From DASYLJ01 sp964432595 (GTDB lineage: Bacteria; Desulfobacterota; Binatia; DP-6), in NCBI GenBank assembly GCA_964432595.1, contig CAYSOF010000029.1, positions 13,984-77,983 of the forward strand: a stretch of 64,000 nt of DNA, given 5' to 3'. The translations under genes were made by a program, and so were the position numbers. A model generated the notes under the pieces. It was not told the origin of the DNA, did not search any database, and worked only from the letters and a program-made list of their open reading frames with translations. Position 1 is the first letter of the stretch; every line of letters begins with the position of its first letter. Of the stretch, positions 8,224 through 17,800 are shown in pieces.

Positions 8224-11004
8224 ATGCCGCGTCGAGAAAACACCCCGCAGGATGACGAGAAGCGCTCCTATGGAGCGCTCTGGCTGGTGCTGTCGCTGGT
8301 GCTGTTCGTCTGCGCGTTGTGGGCGATCGCCGACGACAACTTCTTCCGCCGGCCATGGAAGAAGTGGCAGTACGGCTTCGGGCGTCTCGAGATATCCCGC
8401 ATCGAGGACGCGATCGCCAAGGAGCAGGAGAAGCTCGACGCCGATCCGGCGTATCAGGAGGCGACGAAGCGCCTCGCCGAGGCGAAGGCCAAGGTCGAGT
8501 CCGGTGAGACGGCAGTCGAGATACGCAAGCTCGAGGAGCAGCTCGCCAAGGACCGGCTCGTCGACAAGGACAAGGACCTGAATCTTCGCTTCGTGAAGAG
8601 CGAGCTCGAGGAGCTCCGCTATCAGTACGACGACGCGAAGCACCACGGTCGTCCGACCGACGAGATCATGGCCAAGATCGACGCGCGCGAGAAGCTGCGC
8701 GCCGAGCGCCAGGAGATCTACGCCGCCTCGCAGGCCCACATCGCCGAGCTCGAGATGCAGATCAAGGCCAAGCAGGCCGAGGTCAAGGCGGCGGAAGACG
8801 CGATCGCCGACTTGAGCGTCGCGAAGGAAGACCTGCAGCAGAAGCTCGAGACGGTGTCGCTCGGCAAGTATCCCGGGCCGACGCTCGAGCCGCCGTTCAT
8901 CAAGACGGAATGGCAGCCGAAGATCCCGAAGATCCAGCAGGTCGTGCTCGAGGAGTACGACCGCAACGCGTACAACCAGCCGGTCGCCCGCGTCGATCGC
9001 TGCCCGACCTGCCACATCGGCATCAACAAGGCGGGCTTCGAGGATCAGGCGAACCCCTGGAAGACGCATCCCAAGCGCGAGGTCTTCCTCGGCAAGCACG
9101 ATCCCGGGAAGTTCGGCTGCACGGCCTGCCACAACGGCGACGGCACGGCGGTCAACAGCGAGAAGTACGCGCACTGCAACTTCTACGACTCGCACGGCGA
9201 GCTCGAGGAGGTGCATCTCCGCGAATCGCTGGCGCTCTTCCGCGGGCCGAAGATGCAGGCGAACTGCATCAAGTGCCACGCGAGCGTGCAGCATCTCGAT
9301 GGCGCCGAGGTCCTGGCGCGCGGCGAGAAGCTCTTCGTCGAGCTCGGCTGCCACGGCTGCCACCTCGCGCAGGGGTACGAGAACCTCGCGAAGGAGCAGG
9401 GTGTCACCGCGATCGGTCCGTCGCTGCGTCGCATCGCCGCCAAGGCCGACCCCGCATGGATGGTCGGGTGGGTGAAGAATCCCCACGAGTTCCGTCCGCG
9501 CACGCGCATGCCGAACTTCATGTTCGACGACACGCAGGCGGAGAAGATCACCGCGTACCTGCTCGACACCGCGAAGCAGCCCAGCGAGGAGTGGCTCGCC
9601 GGACATGCGGATCCGGGTATCGCGGCCGGCGGCGCCGAGGCCGAGAAGGGCCGCAAGCTCATCGACGATCTCGGATGCCGCGCCTGCCACGCGCTCGCGC
9701 CCGACGAGGTCGCCGGCCAGCTCGGCGCCGACAAGGACATCGCGCCGAATCTCTCGCAGATCGCGGCGAAGACGGACGGCCGCTGGATGTACCACTGGAT
9801 CAAGAACCCGCGCGGCTTTTCGTCGATCGCGCGGATGCCGAGCCTGCGTCTCAGCGACGACGAGGCGAAGGCCATCACCGCGTATCTGCTGACGCTCGGC
9901 CAGAAGACGGCGGCGCCCGACGGCCTGTCTGCCCGGCTCGCCGATCCGGAGAACGTCGCCGACGGGCAGGCGCTGGTACGCAAGTACGGCTGCGCGGGTT
10001 GCCACGACATCCCGGGCATGGAGAGCGAGTCGCGCATCGGCGCCGAGCTCACCAACTACGGGTCGAAGACGAAGGAAGAGCTCTTCTTCGGAGACCGCAC
10101 CGACCTGCACGAGACGTGGGACGTCTTCACGTTCGAGAAGATCAAGCATCCCCGCGGCTACGCCACGAAGTGGATCGAGCAGCTCATGCCGCAGTTCGAT
10201 CTCGCGGACGAGGACATCTACGCGCTGCGCGTCTTCCTCACCAGCCGCACGGACCTGAAGGTGCCCGACCAGTATCGGTTCAAGGCGAAGGGCCAGAACG
10301 AGATCGTCGAGGGCGAGCGGCTCGTGTCGCGCTACAACTGCACGGGCTGCCACATCATCGAAGGGCAGGGCGGCGACATCCGCCGGCTCTACGAGACGGC
10401 CCCGTCGCAGGCGCCGCCGAACCTGCTCGGCGAGGGGCAGAAGGTGCAGCAACCCTGGCTGTACAACTTCCTGAAGGCGCCGACGACGATCCGCCCGTGG
10501 CTGCAGGTGCGCATGCCCACGTTCGGGCTCGACGACCACGAGACGACGACTGCCGTCGACTACTTCGCGGCCCTCGATCACGTCACGGTGCCGTTCGTGC
10601 ACATCCAGCGGGCGATGCTGGCTCCGCCGATGGTCGAAGCCGGCGAGTTGCTCGCATCCAAGGACTACCTGTCGTGTTTCTCGTGCCACGTGCGCGGCAG
10701 CCAGAATCCCGAAGGCGAGCCCGACAGCTGGGCGCCCGACCTCGCGATGGCGGCCACCCGGCTCCATCCGGACTGGATCGTCAAGTGGCTCGAGGACCCG
10801 CAGAAGCTGATGCCGGGCACGAAGATGCCCACGTTCTACGCCGACCCGGAGGCGACCGACGGACCGCCCGACGTGCTCGGCGGCGACGACAACGCGCAGA
10901 TCCGCGCGCTGCGTGACTACGTCGTGTCGCTCGGCCTGCCGCCCGCACCGCCGCCCACCCAGGCGGCGGGTGTCGTGCCCGCCGGTCCCGGCGCAACCCA
11001 GTAA
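8224..11004 (+). CDS. Membrane-anchored octaheme cytochrome c with coiled-coil stalk
   Basis: A 926-residue electron carrier. One membrane segment (about residues 17-36) anchors it. A long charged heptad-like region (about 50-215) predicts a coiled-coil stalk. Eight CXXCH heme sites follow at residues 260 (CPTCH), 299 (CTACH), 348 (CIKCH), 376 (CHGCH), 485 (CRACH), 590 (CAGCH), 706 (CTGCH) and 818 (CFSCH). Repeated mono-heme modules share patterns such as W(V/I)KNPxxFxxxxRMP, where the Met is a likely axial ligand. It sits at the end of the bc gene set and probably replaces cytochrome c1 as electron acceptor from Rieske. The C-terminus is Pro/Ala-rich. Confidence 0.9.
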   Translation: MPRRENTPQDDEKRSYGALWLVLSLVLFVCALWAIADDNFFRRPWKKWQYGFGRLEISRIEDAIAKEQEKLDADPAYQEATKRLAEAKAKVESGETAVEIRKLEEQLAKDRLVDKDKDLNLRFVKSELEELRYQYDDAKHHGRPTDEIMAKIDAREKLRAERQEIYAASQAHIAELEMQIKAKQAEVKAAEDAIADLSVAKEDLQQKLETVSLGKYPGPTLEPPFIKTEWQPKIPKIQQVVLEEYDRNAYNQPVARVDRCPTCHIGINKAGFEDQANPWKTHPKREVFLGKHDPGKFGCTACHNGDGTAVNSEKYAHCNFYDSHGELEEVHLRESLALFRGPKMQANCIKCHASVQHLDGAEVLARGEKLFVELGCHGCHLAQGYENLAKEQGVTAIGPSLRRIAAKADPAWMVGWVKNPHEFRPRTRMPNFMFDDTQAEKITAYLLDTAKQPSEEWLAGHADPGIAAGGAEAEKGRKLIDDLGCRACHALAPDEVAGQLGADKDIAPNLSQIAAKTDGRWMYHWIKNPRGFSSIARMPSLRLSDDEAKAITAYLLTLGQKTAAPDGLSARLADPENVADGQALVRKYGCAGCHDIPGMESESRIGAELTNYGSKTKEELFFGDRTDLHETWDVFTFEKIKHPRGYATKWIEQLMPQFDLADEDIYALRVFLTSRTDLKVPDQYRFKAKGQNEIVEGERLVSRYNCTGCHIIEGQGGDIRRLYETAPSQAPPNLLGEGQKVQQPWLYNFLKAPTTIRPWLQVRMPTFGLDDHETTTAVDYFAALDHVTVPFVHIQRAMLAPPMVEAGELLASKDYLSCFSCHVRGSQNPEGEPDSWAPDLAMAATRLHPDWIVKWLEDPQKLMPGTKMPTFYADPEATDGPPDVLGGDDNAQIRALRDYVVSLGLPPAPPPTQAAGVVPAGPGATQ

Positions 11005-11035
11005 CCGGATCCAGACACGCAAGGAGGAAGTCACG

Positions 11036-11755
11036 ATGATGAGTGGACGTATCCTGGTCACCGGCCTCGGACTGGCGCTCACGCTGGCGGGCCAGGCGCA
11101 TGCCTATGAAGCGATCGCGGTCACCGACGGCGGCACGCTGAGCGGTATCGTCAAGTTTGCCGGTACGGCGCCCGCGCCGCAGAAGATCGAAGTCACGAAG
11201 GACGTCGAGGCCTGCGGCAAGGAGAAGATGAGCGACGATCTCGTCGTGTCGTCGGGCGGCGGCATCGAGGACGTCGCCGTCGTCGTGAAGGCGACGAAGG
11301 GCAAGAAGCTCGAGGTTCCCGCCACGCCGATCACGTTCGATCAGAAGGGCTGCGAGTACCATCCGCACGTGCTGGCGTTTCCCGTCGGCAGCACCATTCA
11401 GGTGCTGAACCCCGACGGTGTGCTCCACAACGTGCACGTGATGGGCAAGGCGAACCCCGAAGCCAACCGCGCCATGCCGAAGTTCCAGAAGAAGATCGAC
11501 TGGAAGGTCGAGAAGGCCGAGTGGCCGATCGCCGTGAAGTGCGACGCGCACCCGTGGATGCATGCGTACTGGCTGTCGATGGATCAGCCGTACTACGCGG
11601 TGACCGACGCCAACGGCGCCTTCAAGATCACCGACCTGCCGCCGGGCGATTACGAGGTCGAGGTGTGGCACAGCACGCTCGGCAAGAAGACCGAGAAAGT
11701 GTCGATCAAGGCCAAGGAAGACACCAAGGTCGACTGGTCGCTCAGCAAGTCGTGA
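11036..11755 (+). CDS. Secreted cupredoxin-like protein with carboxypeptidase-regulatory-like end
   Basis: Predicted periplasmic blue-copper-type protein of 239 residues. A signal peptide (cleavage after GQAHA) is followed by a cupredoxin-like fold whose likely copper ligands are His in LHNVH and the Cys, His and Met of CDAHPWM. The last about 40 residues (FKITDLPPGDYEVEVWHS) look like a carboxypeptidase-regulatory beta-sandwich. This architecture is seen in proteins annotated as methylamine-utilisation-like. It has a strong AAGGAGG site and sits 31 nt after the octaheme gene, so it may accept electrons from it (inference). Confidence 0.82.
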   Translation: MMSGRILVTGLGLALTLAGQAHAYEAIAVTDGGTLSGIVKFAGTAPAPQKIEVTKDVEACGKEKMSDDLVVSSGGGIEDVAVVVKATKGKKLEVPATPITFDQKGCEYHPHVLAFPVGSTIQVLNPDGVLHNVHVMGKANPEANRAMPKFQKKIDWKVEKAEWPIAVKCDAHPWMHAYWLSMDQPYYAVTDANGAFKITDLPPGDYEVEVWHSTLGKKTEKVSIKAKEDTKVDWSLSKS

Positions 11756-12219
11756 CCGCTTCGGTCCGCTGCGTCGTCCTCGCCATCCTGGCGCTGGTCC
11801 TGGCGTCGGGCGAGGGCGACGCGGCCGACCGTGACAAGTTGGCCTGCCTCAAGAAGTCGCGCACCGACATGGGTGCGTGCCAGCGCCAGGCAATCGAGCG
11901 CTGCAAGAGCGAGTTCGACGTCGCCCTGCGCGGCTGCTTCGGCGCCGACAACACGTGCGTCCGCGGCTGTCAGGCGGACGAGGCGCGGTGCCAGGTCGAT
12001 CCGTCGGCCAATCAGGAGGGCTGCAAGATCGCGTGCAGCACCGACCTCAAGTCGGCGCTCCGCGACTGCAAGGTCGAGGTCGACCTGAAGGGCTGCCAGC
12101 AGACGGCCCGCGTGAAGTCGCTCAAGTGCCGTCAGAAGTGCACGGCGGTGACCGCGCCGGCGAAGCAGCGGTGCTCGGAGCAGTTCAAGGACTGCCTGAT
12201 CGCCTGCGCGAGCCGGTAG
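11752..12219 (+). CDS. Secreted Cys-rich protein, paralogue of the one at 13431
   Basis: Unrecognised exported protein of 155 residues. The GTG start overlaps the cupredoxin stop (GTGA), so it is coupled to the respiratory operon. After a signal peptide about 16 Cys are spread through a helical, charged sequence with repeated CxxxxxxxC and GCxxxxxxC spacing. It ends in CSEQFKDCLIACASR. The gene at 13431 encodes the same ending style (CSTEFGQCTAACASAR) and shares the segment GCxADxAxCQ. The Cys count suggests disulfide bonding or metal binding in the periplasm; neither is proven. Confidence 0.75.
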   Translation: MTASVRCVVLAILALVLASGEGDAADRDKLACLKKSRTDMGACQRQAIERCKSEFDVALRGCFGADNTCVRGCQADEARCQVDPSANQEGCKIACSTDLKSALRDCKVEVDLKGCQQTARVKSLKCRQKCTAVTAPAKQRCSEQFKDCLIACASR

Positions 12220-12223
12220 CCGC

Positions 12224-13195
12224 ATGCTCGTCGACTGCGCCGCGTACGGGGGTGGGTGCCGGGTCGCCGACGTTCCCCTCGACGACATCGATCAGTGGGT
12301 CGGCAAGGACGACCACTTCATCTGGGTGGGGCTCTACGAGCCCAACGACGGCGAGCTGGCAAAGGTCCAGTCCGAGCTGAACCTGCACGAGCTCGCCGTC
12401 GAGGACGCCCGGCGGGCGCACCAGCGGCCGAAGCTCGAGGAGTACGGGAAGTCGCTGTTCGTCGTCCTGCGCACCGCGCAGTGGAATCAGGCGCAGAAGG
12501 CCGTCGACTGGGGGGAGACGCACCTCTTCATCGGCCACGACTACGTCGTCTCCGTCCGGCACGGGCAGTCGCCGTCGTACAGCGAGGTCCGCGGGCGCTG
12601 CCAGAGCACGCCGCACCTGCTGCGGCACGGCACGAGCTTCGTCCTCTACGCGATCATGGACTTCGTGGTCGACCACTACTTCCCCGTGATCGACGGGCTC
12701 GAGGACCAGATGGAGGAGCTCGAGGAGACGATCTTCGGGGGGAACCTGGCCGAGCAGACGACGCAGCGCATCTACGAGCTCAAGCGCGACCTGATCGCGA
12801 TCAAGCGGGCGATCGCTCCGTTGATCGACGTCTGCAACCGGCTGGTCCGCTTCGATCAGGGCCTCATCACCGACGAGGCCCGTCCGTACTTCCGCGACGT
12901 CTACGACCACGTCATCCGGATCAACGAGTCGGTGGACTCGCTTCGGGACGCGCTCGGCGACGCCCTGGAAGCGAACCTGTCGCTGGTCTCGATTCGCCAG
13001 AACGAGACCATGAAGAGCCTGGCCGCCTGGGCGGGCATCATCGCCGTCCCGACGATGCTGGCCGGCATCTGGGGTATGAACTTCGAGGGGATGCCGGAGC
13101 TCAGGAATCCGTACGGTTACCCGATGGCCCTGGCGGTCATCGTCGGCGCCGCCGGCGTTCTATACTGGCGGTTCAAGCGGGCCGGATGGCTCTAA
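12224..13195 (+). CDS. corA: CorA-family magnesium/cobalt transporter
   Basis: Divalent-cation channel of 323 residues. A cytoplasmic alpha/beta N-domain and long helices (around 160-265) lead to two C-terminal membrane helices. The CorA signature appears as IWGMNFEGMPEL, with GMN intact. It begins 4 nt after the Cys-rich gene, so it may be co-transcribed with the operon upstream. Family membership is firm; the preferred ion cannot be told. Confidence 0.93.
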   Translation: MLVDCAAYGGGCRVADVPLDDIDQWVGKDDHFIWVGLYEPNDGELAKVQSELNLHELAVEDARRAHQRPKLEEYGKSLFVVLRTAQWNQAQKAVDWGETHLFIGHDYVVSVRHGQSPSYSEVRGRCQSTPHLLRHGTSFVLYAIMDFVVDHYFPVIDGLEDQMEELEETIFGGNLAEQTTQRIYELKRDLIAIKRAIAPLIDVCNRLVRFDQGLITDEARPYFRDVYDHVIRINESVDSLRDALGDALEANLSLVSIRQNETMKSLAAWAGIIAVPTMLAGIWGMNFEGMPELRNPYGYPMALAVIVGAAGVLYWRFKRAGWL

Positions 13196-13430
13196 GGTAC
13201 TACGACCGTTGTACGCACTTGCCGTCGCGAACGCGTATGTGCAATACGCGGCGCACTTGCATGGTGCGGTGCGTAGTGCCTTCGCGTTCGGGCCAGTGTT
13301 TATCGGGCCGAATCGCTCGTCATCTGGCACCGCTTCTGCTTGGGGCACACGGCAGCGATCAGCACCCGCTCACCCGGGGGGACATGGACCCGTCGGGCAT
13401 CGACTCAGACGACTTAGGAGGAAGACAAGA

Positions 13431-13916
13431 ATGACCCGACGTCCCGCAATCATCGCCGCAGCCGTACTCATCGTCTTCGGCATCACCGCGTCCGTGCAGA
13501 CCGCCGACGCCATCACCGCCAAGACGCGGCAGTGCGTCAAGGAAGCGCGGACCCGCCTGAAGACCCGCACGGTCGATGCCCGCAACGAGGCTCGTGCCGC
13601 GTTCTCGACGGAGTTCACGAGCTGCTTCGGCCCGGGCGCCGAGTGCGCGAGCGGGTGTCTGGCCGATCAGGCCTCCTGCCAGGCCGAGATCAACGAGGGT
13701 GTGGCCGACGAGCGCGACAACTGCAAGGCGGAGTTCGAGAAGGATCTCGACGACTGCCGTCAGCCCGGCGTGGGTGACCCCGTCGCCTGCGCCTCGGACG
13801 CCCGTCTGACGCAGTTCGCCTGCAACCAGGCCGTCGCTGCCTCGATCGCGGCGCCGCTCCAGGGTTGCAGCACCGAGTTCGGCCAGTGCACGGCCGCCTG
13901 CGCCAGCGCGCGCTGA
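13431..13916 (+). CDS. Secreted Cys-rich protein, second paralogue
   Basis: A 161-residue exported protein. The signal peptide is clear (IIAAAVLIVFGITASVQTADA), and AGGAGG lies before the ATG. About 12 Cys follow in a helical, charged context. It aligns loosely with the product of 11752 (shared CFGxxxxCxxGC, ADxAxCQ and CxxxFxxCxxACAS), so the two are likely paralogues flanking corA. It has its own 235-bp upstream region, in which no clear promoter was seen, and a strong terminator behind it. Function unknown. Confidence 0.75.
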   Translation: MTRRPAIIAAAVLIVFGITASVQTADAITAKTRQCVKEARTRLKTRTVDARNEARAAFSTEFTSCFGPGAECASGCLADQASCQAEINEGVADERDNCKAEFEKDLDDCRQPGVGDPVACASDARLTQFACNQAVAASIAAPLQGCSTEFGQCTAACASAR

Positions 13917-13942
13917 GCGTTCCGAACGACTGACTCATAGCG

Positions 13943-13978
13943 GACGAGGCGGAGGTCGCACGCGACCTCCGCCTCGTC
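13943..13978 (+). terminator. 17-bp hairpin terminator after the Cys-rich gene
   Basis: Arms 13943-13959 and 13962-13978 are perfect complements with a 2-nt gap (effective tetraloop), followed by TCGTTT. It lies 27 nt after the stop of the gene at 13431 and separates it from the SDR gene. Confidence 0.7.
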
Positions 13979-14018
13979 TCGTTTCCCGCCCGGGACGGGC
14001 TTGTGGTACCCCCGGCGG

Positions 14019-14798
14019 ATGCGTCTCCAGCACCGTATTGCCATCGTCACCGGCGCGGGCTCGGGCCTCGGCCGTGCCGGCGCCCTGGCCCTCGCGCGTG
14101 AGGGAGCCCGCGTCGTCGTCAGCGATCTCGATCCCGCGTCGACGGAGGCCACGGCGTCCGCCATCACCGTTGCCGGCGGCGAAGCGATCGCGATTCCCGC
14201 CGATGCGGGCGACCGCCACCAGGCGAAGCACCTGATCGACGAGACGGCCGCCCGCCTCGGCGGCATCGACATCCTCTACAACAACGCCGGCGTCGCGCCG
14301 GTCGGCCGCGACGGCTTCACGCCGTCGATCAGCGAAGACGACTGGGATTGGGTCCTCCGGGTCAACCTCACCAGCGTGTTCCTCTGCTGCAAGTACGCGA
14401 TCCCGGTCATGGCCGGGCGGCCCGGTGCCGTGATCGTCAACACGGCCTCGTCCATGGCCGTGCTGCCGCTGGGCATGATGGACGCCTACGCCGCGTCGAA
14501 GGCCGGGGTGGCGGGTCTGACGCGTTCCCTCGCGCCCGGCTGTGGCCAGCTCGGCATCCGGGTGAACGCCATCTGCCCGGGCTACGTCGACACGCCGATG
14601 AACGCGATGATCTTCGGCGACGAGGGATTCCGCGCCGCGTTCGCGCGGGATCACGCGATGGGGGCCCAGCCGCCCGACGAGATCGCCGCGATGGTCGTCT
14701 TCCTCGCGTCCGACGAGGCGTCGAGCCTGACGGGCGCGGTGATCACCTGCGATCGCGGCTGGACCGCCTTCAAGCGCCCCGGCGTCCTGGCCGGGTAG
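14019..14798 (+). CDS. Short-chain dehydrogenase/reductase (SDR)
   Basis: NAD(P)-dependent oxidoreductase of 259 residues. It has the cofactor motif TGAGSGLG (residues 11-18), the structural NNAG, the catalytic Ser-Tyr-Lys set with YAASK, and CPGYVDTPM after it, all classical SDR features. It ends with a typical LTGAVITCDRGW segment. The ATG at 14019 is preferred over the TTG 18 nt upstream because it starts directly at the first beta strand. Substrate is unknown and neighbours give no hint. Confidence 0.9.
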   Translation: MRLQHRIAIVTGAGSGLGRAGALALAREGARVVVSDLDPASTEATASAITVAGGEAIAIPADAGDRHQAKHLIDETAARLGGIDILYNNAGVAPVGRDGFTPSISEDDWDWVLRVNLTSVFLCCKYAIPVMAGRPGAVIVNTASSMAVLPLGMMDAYAASKAGVAGLTRSLAPGCGQLGIRVNAICPGYVDTPMNAMIFGDEGFRAAFARDHAMGAQPPDEIAAMVVFLASDEASSLTGAVITCDRGWTAFKRPGVLAG

Positions 14799-14829
14799 GG
14801 AGACCTTCGTCTCGGGTCGGGAAGGGCCC

Positions 14830-17800
14830 TCAGCTGCCGCAGGAGAAGCGGCGACCGTTGGCCTTGCACGGGATGGATACGGTCCCGCCCTCGTCGCCGA
14901 CGTCGACCCGGACCGAGAACGGCGGCTCCAGGATGACGGCGCCGTCGTCGTCGAACTGGCGGAGGCCGGCGGAGAACGTCAGGTCGAACGGCGCCGTCTT
15001 GAAGGCGACCTTCATCGCACCGTCGCGGGCGAACCGCACCTTGAGGTTGCGGAGCTGCGCCCGCTCGACCGCGTTCCGCTTGAGCACGAGCGCGCGGCCC
15101 TTCACGTCGACCGACGCCAGCGGCGCGTTCACCGCGATGAGAGCACCCTTCGCGTCGGCGACGGCCACCGAGATGGCACGGCGGGCGATCGGGGTGCCCT
15201 TGGCGGGCGCCGGCGGCCGCGGCAGGCCGGCCGCCGGTTCCAGCGTCGCCTGCACCTTGATGCGGTCCTTCGGCTGCGTGAGGCCGTCGAGCGACGGCTT
15301 GCCGCGCCGGAACGCGAGCGTGCCGACGCGGAACCTCGTCTGCGCCGCGAGGAAGATCGCGCTCCGCGAGCTGCCGCCGCCGACCGTGCCGATGAACGCC
15401 AGCTGGTTCGACGCGTTCAGGGCGGCATTCTGGTTGACGCTGAGCAGGCGCCCGCCGAGGCTCGACGCCGCGTATTCGCCGACGCGCAGGAACGTCGACA
15501 GGCCGTTCGGCGACGCCAGGAGAAAGCCCGGCGTGCCGCCGCTGAGGGGCTCGTAGCTGGCGCGGAAGGCCACACCGCCGGCGCTGCTCACCGCGGGACG
15601 TCCGAAGCCGCGAATCTTGCCGCCGTTCGGCCCGATGACGCCGGTCTCGGCGATCGTCGAGAAGCTCGAGCCCGTGCGCCGGAGGATGGCGCCGACCTCG
15701 GCACGCTCCGGCCGGCGGATTCGGCCCTGGAACGTCACCGCGCCCGAGGCGTCCTGCACGGCGCGTCCCAGCAACGCCGTGAGCCGCATGCCGCCGAGCT
15801 CGTCGCCTTCGACGGCGACCGGCGCGACGCCGGACGCGTCGGCGATGAACATCCCGTTGCGCTCTTCGACGATCTGGCCGAGCTCGGCACGGAACGCGAT
15901 GCGTCCGCTGGCGACCGTCGGATCGAGGAAGCGCAGGAACGGGGCGGCCGTGCCGGAGTTGCTCAGCGGATCGCCGGGGGTCGCGGGGTCCGCGACGGCG
16001 AGCATGCGAATGCCCGACTCGTCGGCGATGAACAAGCCGTCTTCCTTGAGTGTCGGGAGGAAGATGGGATCGAGCGGATCGAGGTATTCGATCCGCGCGC
16101 GGAAGGCGACGGCGCCCGAGTCGCTGAGCGCCGGGTTCGGCGCGATCTTGCGGAAGAACGCGCCCTCGCGACGCGGGTCGGGCGGCGTCAGCTCGTCGCC
16201 GGGCATCGCCACGACGCGAATACCGCCGGAACCGGCCGTGAAGATGCCGCGTCGTGCGGTGGTGACGAGCGTGTCGGGGTCGGTGATCGGCACGAGCCCG
16301 GCGAAGGCCACGTCGCCGGAAGCGTTGAGGCTGGGCTCGCCGACCAGGTCGACGATCCGGGGATCGCCCGGCAACGGCACCGTATCGCGCAGCCGGACCA
16401 GTGCCTCCAGGGCGCCGTCGCGGGAGCGGAAGATGCCGAGGCCCGGGCCGCGCGCGACGAAGCTCTTGAAGACGACGTCCCCGCGGTCGTTGAGATGCGG
16501 AGGGAAGAACGCCGGGCCGCCGAAGAATCCCTGCGTCGGGGCCGGCGCCGAGTCGCCGATCACGATGGCCTGCGACGTGCCTTCGAGCGGATCGTAGATC
16601 AGGGCCTGCGCCGTGGTGGCGCCCGCCAGGTAGGCGCTGAACACCAGGCTTCCCGCGTCGTCGACCGTCGGCGCCGACGACGCCAGCAGGTAGGTTCCAC
16701 CGGCCGGGGACGCGTCGGGCTGGGGGCCGCCGAGGTCGACCAGCGTGTCCGGCTCCGGATCCAGCGGCGCGTTGCGGAGGATCATCTCGCTGCTGCCGCC
16801 GTTCAGGCTCGCGAAGAACACGACCGTGCCGTCGGGCGCCAGCGCCGGCGGAGCGAGCGCCGATCCGACCGTCGGGGAGAGACGCACGCTCGTGACGCGC
16901 CCCCGTCCCAGGATGGACTGGCCGGGATAGCCGACGAGGAACGTCATGCCGGCGTGGTAGAGGAGCACGCCTGGACTGCCGTCGAGGTCGTCCAGGCTCG
17001 CGGTGTCGGACTCGTCGAAGAAGGGCTCGACGGTGAAGACGACGTCGCCCTGATCGTTCATGGCGATCGTGTCCCCGAAGCCCGAAAGCGGCAGCGTCTG
17101 GGAATTCGGGAAGCCGGGATTGCCCGTGCGGGTGGGGAGGATGCCGTCGCGGACCAGCAGCGCCGGCGCACCGTCGACCATCGCGAAGATGCCGTCGAGC
17201 TGCGTGGCGCCCTCGACGAAACCCCGGAAGGCGAGCCCGCCGACGTTGTTCAGTGCGGGCGGACCGAGGATCTGGAACGCGCCGCCGTCGAACGGGTCGT
17301 CGAGCTTGACGATGGGGCCGAGCGTGCCGCCGGCACGCCGCAGGAAGATGGCGCCCCCGGCGGAGCGGCCGCGATCGTCGACCGTCGCGCTGACGAAGGC
17401 GAGGTCGCCGAGGTCGTTCAGGGCGACGGTCCGCTCGGGGATGTCGATGCCGCTCAGGTCCGTGAGGATGTTGACCGGCGTCGTGAGGTCCAGGATGCCG
17501 AGCCCGGTGTCCATGTCGGGCGGCGCGACCACGTCGAGACGGCCGCCGGAGAAGAGGAACACGCCGGCCGGGGTCGGAGCGAACAAGCCGCGATCGACGT
17601 CGGCAGGTGGCGTGACGACCGCCGCGAACGCGACCTCGCCCGACGCGTTGACCGTCGGCTGCCCGAGGAACTGCTTCAGGCGGCCGATGGTCGGCGACAC
17701 GTCCTGGCCGAGGACGGCGGCGACCCGGCGTTCGCCCGTCACTCGGTTGGTGACGACGATCCCCTCGCCGGAGCTGCCTTCGACGACCAGCGACCGGAAG

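Noticed and set aside
8182..11082. Very long open frame antisense to the octaheme cytochrome gene
   Set aside because: Product is Arg/Leu/Val/Asp-rich low-complexity sequence without family motifs. It is the mirror of a GC-rich gene with eight intact heme motifs on the other strand.
13196..13430. Small gene or RNA in the gap after corA
   Set aside because: Open frame exists but has no ribosome site or family features; no stable hairpin or promoter was convincing. Nothing is called there.
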